A DNA stretch of 64,000 bases, taken from the NCBI RefSeq assembly GCF_003006155.1, contig NZ_CP023559.1, forward strand, positions 1,612,001 through 1,676,000, in the 5' to 3' direction. The notes under the pieces were generated by a model. It was not told the DNA's origin. It searched no databases and was given only the letters and a program-made list of their open reading frames with translations. Source of the DNA: Salinicola tamaricis. GTDB taxonomy: Bacteria; Pseudomonadota; Gammaproteobacteria; Pseudomonadales; Halomonadaceae. Of this stretch, positions 55,570 to 64,000 are shown in pieces. A program made the position numbers and the translations under genes. Every line of letters starts with the position of its first letter. Within the stretch, counting starts at the first letter, position 1.

Positions 55570-56413
55570 ATGACTGCCATCGTTAGCGTCGAACGGCTCG
55601 ACAAATCCTTCGGCACCCATGCGGCGCTGCGCGAGATCGGTTTCGAGATCCACGCCGGCGAGCTGGTCACGCTGATCGGGCCGTCGGGGTCGGGCAAGTC
55701 GACCCTGCTGCGTCACCTCATCGGCCTGAGCCGCGCCGACCGCCAGTCGCACAGCCATGTCCGGGTGCTGGATCGCGACGTGCAGCGCGGTGGGCGCCTG
55801 CTCGGGGCCAGCCGCGAACAGCGCCGTCGCTGCGGCTACATCTTCCAGCAGTTCAACCTTGCCGGGCCGGTTGAGCGTCATGACCAACGTGCTGGTCGGC
55901 CACCTGGGCGCGATGCCGCGCTGGCGCGCCTGACCGGCCGCTTCACCCAGCAGGAGCGGGACAATGCGCTACGGGCTCTCGAGCGGGTCGGCATCGTCGG
56001 GTTGGCTCAGCGCGCGCCAACACGCTGTCGGGTGTCAGATGCAGCGCGTCGCCATCGCCCGGGCGCTGGTGCAGGAGGCGGAGGTGATCTTCGCCGACGA
56101 GCCGATCGCGTCTCTCGACCCGCGCAGTGCCCGCGAGGTGATGGAGATCCTGCAGCGCATCAATCGCGAAGATGGCCGCACCATCGTCGTCACCCTGCAT
56201 CAGGTCGACGTCGCCCGTCGCTACTGTCGCCGGGCCATCGCCCTGAAGCAGGGGCGCCTCTACTACGACGGACCGATCGCCGGCCTCACCGACGCGCGCC
56301 TGCAGGCGCTGTATGAGCACGCCGGTCTCGACGAGCTCGAGTCCCGTCAGCCCGGTCACCGGATCGCGCCGCCGCTGCATGCGGTGGGCTGCCGGGCGGC
56401 GTACACGCCATGA
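55570..56413 (+). CDS. phnC: Phosphonate ABC transporter ATPase PhnC (frameshifted)
   Basis: Cytosolic ATP-binding subunit of the phosphonate importer. Walker [20 protein letters not shown]-loop FQQFNLAG, and Walker [21 protein letters not shown] with the H-loop in VVTLHQVD. The frame breaks at about 55873 (after FNLAG) and 56018, where the ABC signature LSGGQ should sit; the C-terminal half resumes at [15 protein letters not shown]. Start ATG 55570. The likely cause is sequence error. phnD follows 49 bases later. Confidence 0.85.
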
Positions 56414-56462
56414 ACACATGCCATTACCACGCGTCCTCACCACGACACTCAAAGGAAACGCC

Positions 56463-57493
56463 ATGATCGCCTCCCTGTTACGCCGCACGGCACTGCCGCT
56501 GATCGCCGGGCTCGGCCTGCTCGGCGCAACGCTCGCCGCGGGTTCCGCCCAGGCCGCCGACGAGCCGCTGCGCTTCGGCATCATTTCCACCGAGTCGAGC
56601 ACCAACCAGGCGACCCAGTGGCAGCCGTTTCTGGATGACATGTCCGAGGCCCTGGCGTCAAGGTCGAGCCGTTCTTCGCCACCGACTACGCCGCGGTGTG
56701 ATCCAGGCGATGCCTTCGACAAGATCGATCTGGCCTGGTACGGCAACAAGCGGCGATGGAAGCGGTCGATCGCGCCGGCGGCGAGATCTTCGCCCAGACC
56801 GTCGCCGCCAATGGGGCGCCGGGCTACTGGAGCCTGCTGATCGTCAATAAGGACAGCCCCTACAACAACGTTCAGGACATCCTCGCCAACGCCAGCAAGC
56901 TCACTTTCGGCAATGGCGACCCCAACTCCACCTCGGGCTATCTGGTGCCGGGTTACTACATCTTCGCCAAGAATCACGTCGACCCCAACACCGCGTTCAA
57001 GCGCACCCTGAACGCCAATCATGAGACCAATGCGCTGACCGTGGCCAACGGCCAGGTCGATGTCGCCACCTTCAATACCGAGAGCATGGAGCGCCTGGAA
57101 GTCACGCATCCCGACAAGGCCGCTCAGCTCAAGGTGATCTGGAAGTCACCGTTGATCCCGTCCGATCCGCTGGTCTGGCGCACCAATCTGCCACAGCAGA
57201 CCAAGGACGAACTGCGCCAGTTCTTCCTCAACTACGGCGAAACCGCCGAGCAAAAGCAGGTTCTCGAGCCGCTGCAGTGGTCCGGCTTCGCCGCTTCCGA
57301 CAACGATCAGCTGCTGCCGATCCGTCAGCTCGAGCTGTTCAAGCAGCGCGCCCAGGTCGCCGCCGACGACTCCCTCGATGCCGACGCCAAGCAGCAACAG
57401 CTGGCCGAACTCGACGCCCGTCTGGAATCGCTGAACCAGCGGCTGGAAGCCCGCGATAAGAAAGCCGACAGCACCACCGCGATGGTCGACTAG
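56463..57493 (+). CDS. phnD: Phosphonate-binding periplasmic protein PhnD (frameshifted)
   Basis: Periplasmic solute-binding protein for alkylphosphonates. Signal peptide with LPLIAGLGLLGATLAAGSAQA, then FGIISTESSTNQATQWQPFL (ligand-site strand), FDKIDLAWYGNK and, after the frame change, GEIFAQTVAANGAPGYWSLL, GDPNSTSGYLVPGYYIFAKN and ANGQVDVATFNTESM. Shifts lie around 56658-56715 and 56752. The long C-terminal tail (ELFKQRAQVAADDSLDADAK, ending TAMVD) is a helical extension, as in E. coli PhnD. A MITE-like repeat begins 8 bases after its stop. Confidence 0.88.
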
Positions 57494-57501
57494 CGCATGT
57501 C

Positions 57502-57651
57502 TAAGGAAACGCTGAATAAATCGACGAGCGAGATGAAGTGCAAGGCGCATGGAACACAGAACACGAGACATAACATGGGGTTAGGCGAGTGTTCGAGTAC
57601 CACGCAACGCAGCGATTCGCTGGCGCAGGCATTTATGCAGCGTTTCCCTAA
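57502..57651. repeat. MITE-like element between phnD and phnE
   Basis: A 150-bp unit with terminal inverted repeats: left TAAGGAAACGCTGAATAAAT (57502-57521), right complement ATTTATGCAGCGTTTCCCTAA (57631-57651). The arms match at about 17 of 20 positions. It has no coding capacity. It splits the phn operon without damaging a gene. Confidence 0.75.
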
Positions 57652-57734
57652 CGCTGGCGGCAGGGCGCGGACAGCGCCCTGCTGCCAACGCTAGCGCCAC
57701 CCCGGCCTTCACCGATTTCGTCAGGACAACGCAC

Positions 57735-58529
57735 ATGCAAAGCGCCGCTTCCTTCGATATCCGCGCCCGCTCCGGCAAGCGCCGCTGGACCACGCTGCTG
57801 GGCTGGGCCATTGCCGTCATCGTGCTGGGCTGGGCCTGGCAGGGCGCCGAGATGGCGCCGAGCCTGCTGTTCCAGAACGCCGGCAACATGGCGACCCTGG
57901 CCGCCGACTTCGTGCCGCCCACCTTCGGCCGTCTCGACCACTACATCGATCAGATGCTGGTCACCATCCAGATCGCCATCTGGGGCACGCTGCTGGCGGT
58001 GCTATTCGCCATCCCCTTTGGCCTGCTCTCGTCGGACAACCTGGCGCCCTGGTGGATCAACCAGCCGGTGCGGCGGCTGATGGACGCCTGCCGTGCGATC
58101 AATGAACTGGTGTTCGCAATGCTGTTCGTGGTCGCCGTCGGGCTCGGCCCCTTCGCCGGCACCCTGGCGCTGTTCGTCCATACCACCGGGGTGCTCGCCA
58201 AGCTCTTCTCGGAAGCGGTGGAGGCCACCGACGCCGGGCCGATGGAGGGCATCCGCGTCACCGGTGCCGGGCGCCTGGAAGAGATCGTCTTCGGCCTGAT
58301 CCCCCAGGTACTGCCGCTGTGGATCTCGGTCAGCCTCTATCGCTTCGAATCCAACATCCGCTCCGCCACCGTGCTCGGCATGGTCGGCGGCGGCGGTATC
58401 GGCGTCTCGCTATGGGAGACCATGCGCGGTTTCCAGTACACCGAGACCGCCACGATCATGCTGGTGATCATCGTCGCCGTGACGCTGCTGGACATGGTTT
58501 CGCAGCGTGTTCGCAAGCGCTTCATCTAG
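57735..58529 (+). CDS. phnE: Phosphonate ABC transporter permease PhnE
   Basis: A 264-residue inner-membrane permease. Five or six hydrophobic segments. The typical opening [18 protein letters not shown] precedes the periplasmic loop. The family EAA-like loop lies in [20 protein letters not shown], and it ends [20 protein letters not shown]. It works with PhnC and PhnD. The TAG stop (58527-58529) lies at the edge of the next repeat element. The ribosome-binding site AGGAC is weak, fitting coupling across an insert. Confidence 0.92.
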   Translation: MQSAASFDIRARSGKRRWTTLLGWAIAVIVLGWAWQGAEMAPSLLFQNAGNMATLAADFVPPTFGRLDHYIDQMLVTIQIAIWGTLLAVLFAIPFGLLSSDNLAPWWINQPVRRLMDACRAINELVFAMLFVVAVGLGPFAGTLALFVHTTGVLAKLFSEAVEATDAGPMEGIRVTGAGRLEEIVFGLIPQVLPLWISVSLYRFESNIRSATVLGMVGGGGIGVSLWETMRGFQYTETATIMLVIIVAVTLLDMVSQRVRKRFI

Positions 58530-58670
58530 GCCATGACGAAAACTGCCTGCGCTCGCCCATACCGCGTTAAAAATCGGCTCAAAATGCTCATTTACACACA
58601 CGTAAACTCCGCTTTTTCGCCAATTTTTGCCTTGTCTGGGCGTCGCTCGGCGACTTTTCGTAGACGGCCT
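58528..58670. repeat. MITE-like element, copy 2, between phnE and phnF
   Basis: A 143-bp inverted and diverged relative of the element at 4841-4984. Terminal repeats are AGGCCATGACGAAAA (left) and TTTTCGTAGACGGCCT (right); the core AAAATCGGCTCAAAATGCTC and TTTTTGCCTTGTCT is shared. The left end touches the phnE stop codon. It has no coding capacity. Confidence 0.75.
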
Positions 58671-58704
58671 GGAGGATATTCCAATCCAGGTTTGAGCGTA
58701 TCCG

Positions 58705-59436
58705 ATGATGTCTAGACAAGTTTTGACACTACCCCGCTACCGCGAACTGGCCGAGGTGCTGGTGCGCGAGGTCCGCGCCGACTATGCCCCGGGCGATCTG
58801 CTGCCGACCGAGGCGCAGCTCGCCGAGCGCTTCGCGGTCAACCGCCATACCGTGCGGCGCGCGCTGGACGAACTGGTCGCCGCCGGCATGGTGACCCGCC
58901 ATCAGGGGCGTGGCACCCAGGTCGTCGATCGCCGGCTCGATTACGCCGTCAGCGCCGGCAGCAAGGTGACCCAGAACCTGGCCGGCCTCGGGCTGCCCTC
59001 GACGACCTGCTGTCTCGAACAGGGGCTGGTGACGCCCCCCGAGGCCATCGCCCAGCGCTTCGGGCGGCCGGCCAGCGAGCCGCTGCTGCGGGTCGATACC
59101 GTGCGCACCGTCGATGATGCCCCGCTGATGCGCCTGCGCCACTGGTTCGATCCCGCGCGGGTGCCGGGCTGGCTGGCGCGCTATCGCGGCGGTTCCACCC
59201 GCGCCCTGCTGACCCAGCACTACGGCCTGCAGCTGCATCGGCGACGGGTGCGCATCGACGCCGTCGGCGCCGATCGCGACGACACCCGCTGGCTGCAGTG
59301 TCCTCTCAACGCTCCGCTGCTGGTGATGACCAGCGACAACACCGACGCCGATGGCGTGCTGGTGGAAGTCTCCGTGGGGCGTGCGCGGGCCGATCGGCTC
59401 TCCTATCACATTGATTTCGATGAGGACGACACATGA
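58705..59436 (+). CDS. phnF: GntR-family regulator PhnF
   Basis: A 243-residue GntR/HutC-family regulator. N-terminal winged helix (RYRELAEVLVREVRADYAPG, LAERFAVNRHTVRRALDELV) and a C-terminal UTRA domain (about 90-238). Its place between the phn transporter genes and phnG matches E. coli phnF. It probably represses phn genes. ATG 58705 or 58708 could be used (ATGATG). The stop overlaps the phnG start (ATGA). Confidence 0.9.
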   Translation: MMSRQVLTLPRYRELAEVLVREVRADYAPGDLLPTEAQLAERFAVNRHTVRRALDELVAAGMVTRHQGRGTQVVDRRLDYAVSAGSKVTQNLAGLGLPSTTCCLEQGLVTPPEAIAQRFGRPASEPLLRVDTVRTVDDAPLMRLRHWFDPARVPGWLARYRGGSTRALLTQHYGLQLHRRRVRIDAVGADRDDTRWLQCPLNAPLLVMTSDNTDADGVLVEVSVGRARADRLSYHIDFDEDDT

Positions 59437-59873
59437 CTTGCACCTCCCGAGGCGCCCGCCAGCGGCTGCTGGCGCTCTCCTCCCGTCAGCACATCGAGGC
59501 TCGCTGGGGCTCGCTGGGCCGGCTGCCCGGCCATCGCTGCCTGCGCGGGCCGGAGACCGGCATGGCGATGCTCAAGGGGCGCATCGGCGCCACCGGCAAC
59601 GCGTTCCACCTGGGTGAGATGACCCTGACCCGCGCCAGCGTGGCGCTCGATGACGGCACCGTCGGCCACGGCTGGGTGCGCGGTCGCGACCATCGCCACG
59701 CCGAACTGATCGCGCTGGCCGACGCCGTCGCCCAGCACGCGGCGTGGCAGGAAGCGCTCGAGACCCAGGTGCTGGCGCCGCTGGCCGACGAACTCGCCGC
59801 GCGCCAGCGCCGTGATGCCGCCACCGCTGCTGCCACCCGGGTCGATTTCTTCACGCTGGTCAGGGGGGAGTGA
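59433..59873 (+). CDS. phnG: C-P lyase complex subunit PhnG
   Basis: A 146-residue subunit of the PhnGHIJ core complex, which cleaves the C-P bond in the cytosol. Motifs RGPETGMAMLKGRIGATGNA and FHLGEMTLTRASVAL are typical, as is the RGRDHRHAELIALADAV helix. The start ATG 59433 overlaps the phnF stop. Confidence 0.92.
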   Translation: MTCTSRGARQRLLALSSRQHIEARWGSLGRLPGHRCLRGPETGMAMLKGRIGATGNAFHLGEMTLTRASVALDDGTVGHGWVRGRDHRHAELIALADAVAQHAAWQEALETQVLAPLADELAARQRRDAATAAATRVDFFTLVRGE

Positions 59874-59875
59874 CG

Positions 59876-60550
59876 ATGGGGCAGAGACATAGGGAGCAAA
59901 GAGAGATGGAGACAAGAGAGAGGGTGGCGGGAGAGACGGGGAGTGCAGCCTGGCCCGGGCTGTCCGACCCCGCCCACGATAGCCAGCGCCTGTTTCGCCA
60001 GATTCTCGGCGCGATGTCCGAGCCAGGCACGCTCGAGACGCTGGCCGTGCCGGTACCGCCGAGTGACGCCCTGGGCGCCGCGCTGTGGGGCGTGGTGCTG
60101 ACGCTTTGCGATCTCGAGACACGCGTGTGGATCGCAGCCGATCTCGACTCGCCGGCCCTGCGCCAGGCGCTGACCTTCCACACCGGGGCGCGCATCACCG
60201 ACGACCCGGAGAGCGCCGATTTTGCGCTGCTGACCCACGAGTCTTTCGATCCACAGACGTCGTTTGCGCTGGGCAGCGACACTTACCCCGACCGCGGCAC
60301 CACGCTGATGGTCGCCGTCGAGCGGCTGGCAAACGTCGGGCCCTCGATGCTCTCCGGGCCTGGCATTGAGACCACCCGCGCACTCGACATCGGCGATACC
60401 GCCGGCTGCCGGGCGTTGATGGATCGGCTGGCCGCCAACCGTGCCAGCTTCCCCCAGGGGCTGGACATGATCTTCGGCTGCGGCGCGCGGCTGGCGGCGG
60501 TACCACGCAGCACCCGCGTCACGCGTGCCGATGCCAAGGAGGTGAACTGA
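59876..60550 (+). CDS. phnH: C-P lyase complex subunit PhnH
   Basis: A 224-residue subunit of the C-P lyase core, a pseudo-PLP-fold protein without PLP lysine. Motifs: WPGLSDPAHDSQRLFRQILG, AMSEPGTLETL, GTTLMVAVERLANVGPSMLS and LTGPGIE-like SGPGIETTRAL. The N-terminus has an unusual charged stretch, MGQRHREQREMETRERVAG, encoded by a purine-rich tract. ATG 59876 is 5 bases after GGGGGGAG; ATG 59906 is an alternative that would remove most of it. The stop overlaps phnI by one base (TGATG). Confidence 0.9.
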   Translation: MGQRHREQREMETRERVAGETGSAAWPGLSDPAHDSQRLFRQILGAMSEPGTLETLAVPVPPSDALGAALWGVVLTLCDLETRVWIAADLDSPALRQALTFHTGARITDDPESADFALLTHESFDPQTSFALGSDTYPDRGTTLMVAVERLANVGPSMLSGPGIETTRALDIGDTAGCRALMDRLAANRASFPQGLDMIFGCGARLAAVPRSTRVTRADAKEVN

Positions 60551-61674
60551 TGTACGTTGCCGTCAAGGGAGGCGAGCAGGCGATCGCCAGAGCTCACCGC
60601 TGGCTGGCCGACCGCCGCCGGGGCGATCGCGAGCGTCCGGAACTCGAGGTTGCTCAGATCGGCGATCAGCTGCGCCTGGCCGTCGACCGGGTGATGAGCG
60701 AAGCCTCGCTCTACGACCCAGAACTCGCCGCGCTGGCGTTCAAGCAGGCCAGTGGCGATCTCACCGAGGCCGTGTTCCTGCTGCGCGCCTATCGCACCAC
60801 GCTGCCGCGGCTGGCGGTCAGCGAGCCGCTCGACACCGCCGGCATGCGCATCGAGCGGCGTATCAGTGCCACCTACAAGGATGTTCCCGGCGGCCAGATT
60901 CTGGGCCCGACCTACGACTACACCCATCGGCTGCTCGACTTCCTGCAGCTGGCCGGCGCCGAGGTGCCGCCTGCCGAGACCCGGGATGACGTCACCGACG
61001 CCGAGCCCTGCCCGCAGATCCTCGAGCTGCTCAACGACGAGGGCCTGGTGGAGCAGGCGATCGACGACGGCAGCGAGCCCATGGATATCACCCGCGATCC
61101 GCCCGATTACCCGATGGACCGCGCCGCCCGGCTGCAGATGCTGGCTCGCGGCGACGAGGGCTACCTGCTGGCGCTGGGCTACTCCACCCAGCGCGGCTAC
61201 GGCCGCAACCATCCGTTCGCCGGCGAGATTCGCCTGGGCCAGGTGGAAGTGGAGATCCACGTCGACGAGTGGGACGAGACGATCTGCGTCGGCGAGATCG
61301 CGCTGAGCGAGTGCCAGATGATCAACCAGTTCGGCGGTTCGCGCGAAGCCGCGCCGCAGTTCACCCGGGGCTATGGCCTCGCCTTCGGCCACAACGAGCG
61401 CAAGACCATGGCCATGGCGCTGGTCGATCGCGCCCTGCGCGCCGAGGAGCTGGGCGAGCCGATCAGTGGCCCGGCGCAGCAGGCGGAGTTCGTGCTGGCC
61501 CACGCCGACAGCGTCGACGCCTCCGGTTTCGTCTCCCACCTGAAGCTGCCGCACTACGTCGACTTCCAGTCCGAGCTCGATCTGCTCAGGCGGCTGCGTC
61601 GCGAACATGCCGCGCGCCAGGCCGAACTTGATAGTGCTCGCGATACGGCCAGCCCCCAACCGGAGGAGCGTTGA
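60550..61674 (+). CDS. phnI: C-P lyase complex subunit PhnI
   Basis: A 374-residue subunit of the core complex. PhnI joins phosphonate to adenine-derived ribose (nucleosidase activity with PhnGHL). Conserved blocks: MYVAVKGGEQAIARAHRWLA, QASGDLTEAVFLLRAYRTTL, ISATYKDVPGGQILGPTYDY, ISLARGDEG-like LARGDEGYLLALGYSTQRGY and VGEIALSECQMINQFGGS. Start follows the phnH stop with one shared base. Confidence 0.95.
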   Translation: MYVAVKGGEQAIARAHRWLADRRRGDRERPELEVAQIGDQLRLAVDRVMSEASLYDPELAALAFKQASGDLTEAVFLLRAYRTTLPRLAVSEPLDTAGMRIERRISATYKDVPGGQILGPTYDYTHRLLDFLQLAGAEVPPAETRDDVTDAEPCPQILELLNDEGLVEQAIDDGSEPMDITRDPPDYPMDRAARLQMLARGDEGYLLALGYSTQRGYGRNHPFAGEIRLGQVEVEIHVDEWDETICVGEIALSECQMINQFGGSREAAPQFTRGYGLAFGHNERKTMAMALVDRALRAEELGEPISGPAQQAEFVLAHADSVDASGFVSHLKLPHYVDFQSELDLLRRLRREHAARQAELDSARDTASPQPEER

Positions 61675-61675
61675 T

Positions 61676-62509
61676 ATGAACGGATACAACTTCGCTTATC
61701 TCGACGAGCAGACCAAACGCATGATCCGCCGCGCGCTGCTCAAAGCGGTGGCGATCCCCGGTTACCAGGTGCCGTTCGGCGGCCGCGAAATGCCGATGCC
61801 CTACGGCTGGGGCACTGGCGGTGTGCAGCTCACCGCCAGCATTCTCGGCGCCGACGACATTCTCAAGGTGATCGACCAGGGCGCCGACGACACCACCAAT
61901 GCGGTCAGCATCCGCCACTTCTTCCAGCGCGTGGCCGGGGTCGAGACCACCACCGCGACCACGGCGGCGGATGTGATCCAGACCCGCCACCGGATTCCCG
62001 AAACCCCGCTGCGCGCCGGCCAGATTCTGGTGTTCCAGGTGCCAATCCCCGAGCCGCTGCGCTTCATCGAGCCCAGCGAGCAGGAGACCCGGCTGATGCA
62101 CGCGCTGGAGGAGTACGGCGTGATGCACGTCAAGCTCTACGAGGACATCGCCCGCTACGGCCATATCGCGACTACCTACGCCTACCCGGTCAAGGTCGAC
62201 GGGCGCTACGTCATGGATCCCTCGCCGATCCCCAAGTTCGACAACCCCAAGCTCGACGGCAATCCGGCGCTGATGTTGTTCGGCGCCGGGCGCGAGAAGC
62301 GGCTCTACGCGATTCCGCCGCATACCCGGGTCGAGAGTCTCGACTTCGAGGACCATCCGTTCGAGATCCAGCGCTGGGAGCACGCCTGCGCGCTGTGCGG
62401 CAGCGATCACAGCTATCTCGACGAAGTGATCACCGATGATCAGGGCGGGCGGATGTTCGTCTGCTCCGATACCGACTACTGCCAGAGCCGGCGGGGAGAG
62501 GTGGCATGA
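61676..62509 (+). CDS. phnJ: Carbon-phosphorus lyase PhnJ
   Basis: Radical-SAM C-P lyase, 277 residues. It cleaves alkylphosphonate-ribose phosphate to the alkane and cyclic phosphate. Conserved parts: FAYLDEQTKRMIRRALLKAV, IPGYQVPFGGREMPMPYGWG, QVPIPEPLRFIEPSEQETR and DPSPIPKFDNPKLDGNP. Cysteines for the 4Fe-4S cluster lie in HACALCGSDHS and FVCSDTDYCQSRR. ATG 61676 follows GGAGGAG. The stop overlaps phnK (ATGA). Confidence 0.97.
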   Translation: MNGYNFAYLDEQTKRMIRRALLKAVAIPGYQVPFGGREMPMPYGWGTGGVQLTASILGADDILKVIDQGADDTTNAVSIRHFFQRVAGVETTTATTAADVIQTRHRIPETPLRAGQILVFQVPIPEPLRFIEPSEQETRLMHALEEYGVMHVKLYEDIARYGHIATTYAYPVKVDGRYVMDPSPIPKFDNPKLDGNPALMLFGAGREKRLYAIPPHTRVESLDFEDHPFEIQRWEHACALCGSDHSYLDEVITDDQGGRMFVCSDTDYCQSRRGEVA

Positions 62510-63314
62510 AGAAGCCGGTACTGGAACGCCCGGTCCTGCTGGATGTGCAGGGCATCACCCGACTCTACGGCCCGGCCAAGGGCTGCGAGGCGATCGATTT
62601 TCAACTCCACGCCGGCGAAGTGCTGGGCATCGTCGGCGAATCCGGTTCCGGCAAGTCGACCCTGCTGCGGGTACTCGCCGGCCTGGAAGCGCCGGATGCC
62701 GGACAGGTCGTGTACCGCCGTCAGGCGGATGACGCGGGGGGCGATGAAGCCGAGCTCGATCTCTACGCCATCGGCGAGGCGCGACGCGGCACTGCTGCGT
62801 TCTCGAGTGGGGGCTGGTGCATCAGAACCCCCGCGACGGCCTGCGCATGGGCGTGTCCGCCGGGGCCAACATCGGTGAACGGCTGTGGCCCAGGGCCAGC
62901 GCCATTACGGCCAGCTCCGCGCGCCACCGGGCAGGACTGGATGCGCCAGGTCGAACTCGACCCCGGGCGTATCGACGATGCCCCGCGGACCTTCTCCGGC
63001 GGCATGCAGCAGCGCTTGCAGATCGCCCGCACCCTGGTTACCCGGCCACGGCTGGTGTTCATGGACGAGCCCACCGGCGGGCTCGACGTCTCGGTACAGG
63101 CGCGGCTGCTCGACATGCTGCGCACGCTGGTACGTCAACTCGGCCTCTCGTGGTGCTGGTGACCCATGATCTCGCCGTGGCGCGCCTGCTCGCCCACCGG
63201 CTGATGGTGATGCGCCGCGGCCAGGTGGTCGAGACCGGCCTCACCGATCAGATTCTCGACGACCCGCAGCACGAATATACGCAGCTGCTGGTGTCTTCTG
63301 TCCTGACGCCTTGA
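62506..63314 (+). CDS. phnK: C-P lyase ABC-type ATPase PhnK (frameshifted)
   Basis: ABC-family ATPase that binds the C-P lyase core. Walker [20 protein letters not shown], signature TFSGGMQQRLQIARTL, Walker B LVFMDEPTGGLDVSVQARLL, and H-loop VLVTHDLAVARLL near the end. The stretch 62797-62930 (expected VHQNPRDGLRMGVSAGANIG) and 63150 cross frames because of one-base changes. Start overlaps phnJ by four bases. Confidence 0.88.
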
Positions 63315-63327
63315 GGAAGGAATTTCA

Positions 63328-64000
63328 ATGCATTTCATGACGAACGCCCGACCTCGCCTCACGGTGAACGGGTTGCACAAGCAGTTCCTGCTTCACGGCC
63401 AGGGCGGGGTCGAGATCGACGTGATGCGCGATCTCGCGCTGACGCTGCAGGCCGGTGAATGTCTGGTGCTGGCCGGACGCAGCGGTATCGGCAAGAGCAC
63501 GCTGTTGAAGATGCTCTACGGCGACTACCGCATCGATCAGGGCCGGATCCGGCTGCACTTCGACGATGGCGATCTCGATCTGGAAACTCTGCCGGCCTAT
63601 GCCTGGCATGGCCTGCGCCGCGACGTGATCGGCTATGTCAGCCAGTTTCTGCGAGTGGTGCCGCGGGTCGCCGCCGTCGACGTGGTGATGGAGCCGCTGC
63701 TGCGGCGGCGCCGACGAAGCCGACTCGCGCCAGCGGGCCGAGACGCTGCTGGCCCGGCTCAATGCCCGAGCGGCTGTGGCGACTGCCCCCTGGGACCTTC
63801 TCCGGCGGCGAGCAGCAGCGGGTCAATATCGCCCGCGGCTTCATCGGCGAGCATCCGCTGCTGCTGCTCGACGAGCCCACCGCGTCGCTGGACGCCGCCA
63901 ACCGTGACGTGGTGATCGCGCTGATCGGCGAGGCCAAGGCGCGCGGTACCGCCATACTCGGCATCTTTCACGACGAAGACGTGCGCGAGCGCGTCGCCGA
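63328..64000 (+). CDS. phnL: C-P lyase ABC-type ATPase PhnL, 5' part (frameshifted)
   Basis: ABC ATPase needed for methylphosphonate conversion with PhnI. Opening [20 protein letters not shown], Walker [20 protein letters not shown]-loop region [20 protein letters not shown]; then, in another frame, [20 protein letters not shown] (signature) and [20 protein letters not shown] (Walker B). Shifts lie near 63707 and about 63765. GAGGAAGGAA precedes ATG 63328. The gene continues past the window edge. Confidence 0.85.

Noticed and set aside
55570-64000. Reading the broken phnC/D/K/L genes as evidence for a decayed phn operon
   Set aside because: phnE to phnJ are intact and the broken genes keep all motifs in alternate frames, as in other broken genes of the window, so sequence error is more likely.

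Overview
The window is a high-GC gammaproteobacterial chromosome segment, most likely from the Halomonadaceae (Halomonas/Salinicola/Chromohalobacter type). This rests on protein similarity as I recognise it, on Pseudomonas-like gene order (recG-oxyR; HU-rubredoxin reductase-ubiC and ubiA-phoB-phoR; trpI divergent from trpBA), and on intergenic palindromic repeats of a kind I associate with that family. No rRNA, tRNA, CRISPR array, prophage or complete insertion sequence was recognised.

Layout. 1-4.3 kb: the end of a 2-oxoacid dehydrogenase E2 gene, an orphan kinase-like gene and a Na+-coupled SNF transporter. 4.5-5.9 kb: a small hypothetical gene, a MITE-like repeat and a HexR/RpiR regulator. 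6.1-11.6 kb: a LexA box followed by the imuA-imuB-dnaE2 mutasome. 11.8-19.5 kb: zapG/yhcB, uvrD, phoU, cysZ, a ZIP metal transporter, Mn-type superoxide dismutase and a siderophore-interacting reductase. 19.5-25.8 kb (minus strand): an M23 peptidase, a chemoreceptor with a sigma-28 promoter, phoR, phoB and ubiA. 26-31.7 kb (plus strand): a permease / glutamine-synthetase-like / aldehyde dehydrogenase / Fe-alcohol dehydrogenase cassette. 31.7-34.5 kb: ubiC, rubredoxin reductase, HU and a small conserved protein. 34.6-43.7 kb: YceI, pirin, trpA, trpB, trpI, an MpaB-like protein, a DUF4105 protein and a YccS-like membrane protein. 43.8-46.6 kb: a DeoR regulator with otnK and otnC. 46.7-48.4 kb: a Zn-alcohol dehydrogenase divergent from an Lrp/AsnC regulator. 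48.5-51.2 kb: a lower-GC segment with one large exported WG-repeat-like protein. 51.2-55.4 kb: recG, oxyR and a YeeZ-like epimerase. 55.4-64 kb: a C-P lyase operon phnCDEFGHIJKL, cut off in phnL.

Functional themes. Phosphate control is unusually concentrated here: phoU, phoBR and phn lie in one window, and Pho-box-like direct repeats precede phoB, phoU and phnC. A plus-strand amine or amino-alcohol catabolic cassette sits exactly between ubiC and ubiA, which are neighbours in Pseudomonas, so it looks inserted. The SOS mutasome has a clear LexA box, and the chemoreceptor has both a sigma-28 promoter and a C-terminal CheR-type pentapeptide.

Data quality. About sixteen genes (SNF transporter, imuA, imuB, uvrD, cysZ, chemoreceptor, phoR, ubiA, DUF4105 protein, yccS, recG, phnC, phnD, phnK, phnL, and phoB with two compensating shifts) carry one-base indels, often in G/C runs. 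Several are normally essential or highly conserved and the reading resumes perfectly in another frame, so these are most likely sequence errors. They are annotated as single genes with frameshifts.
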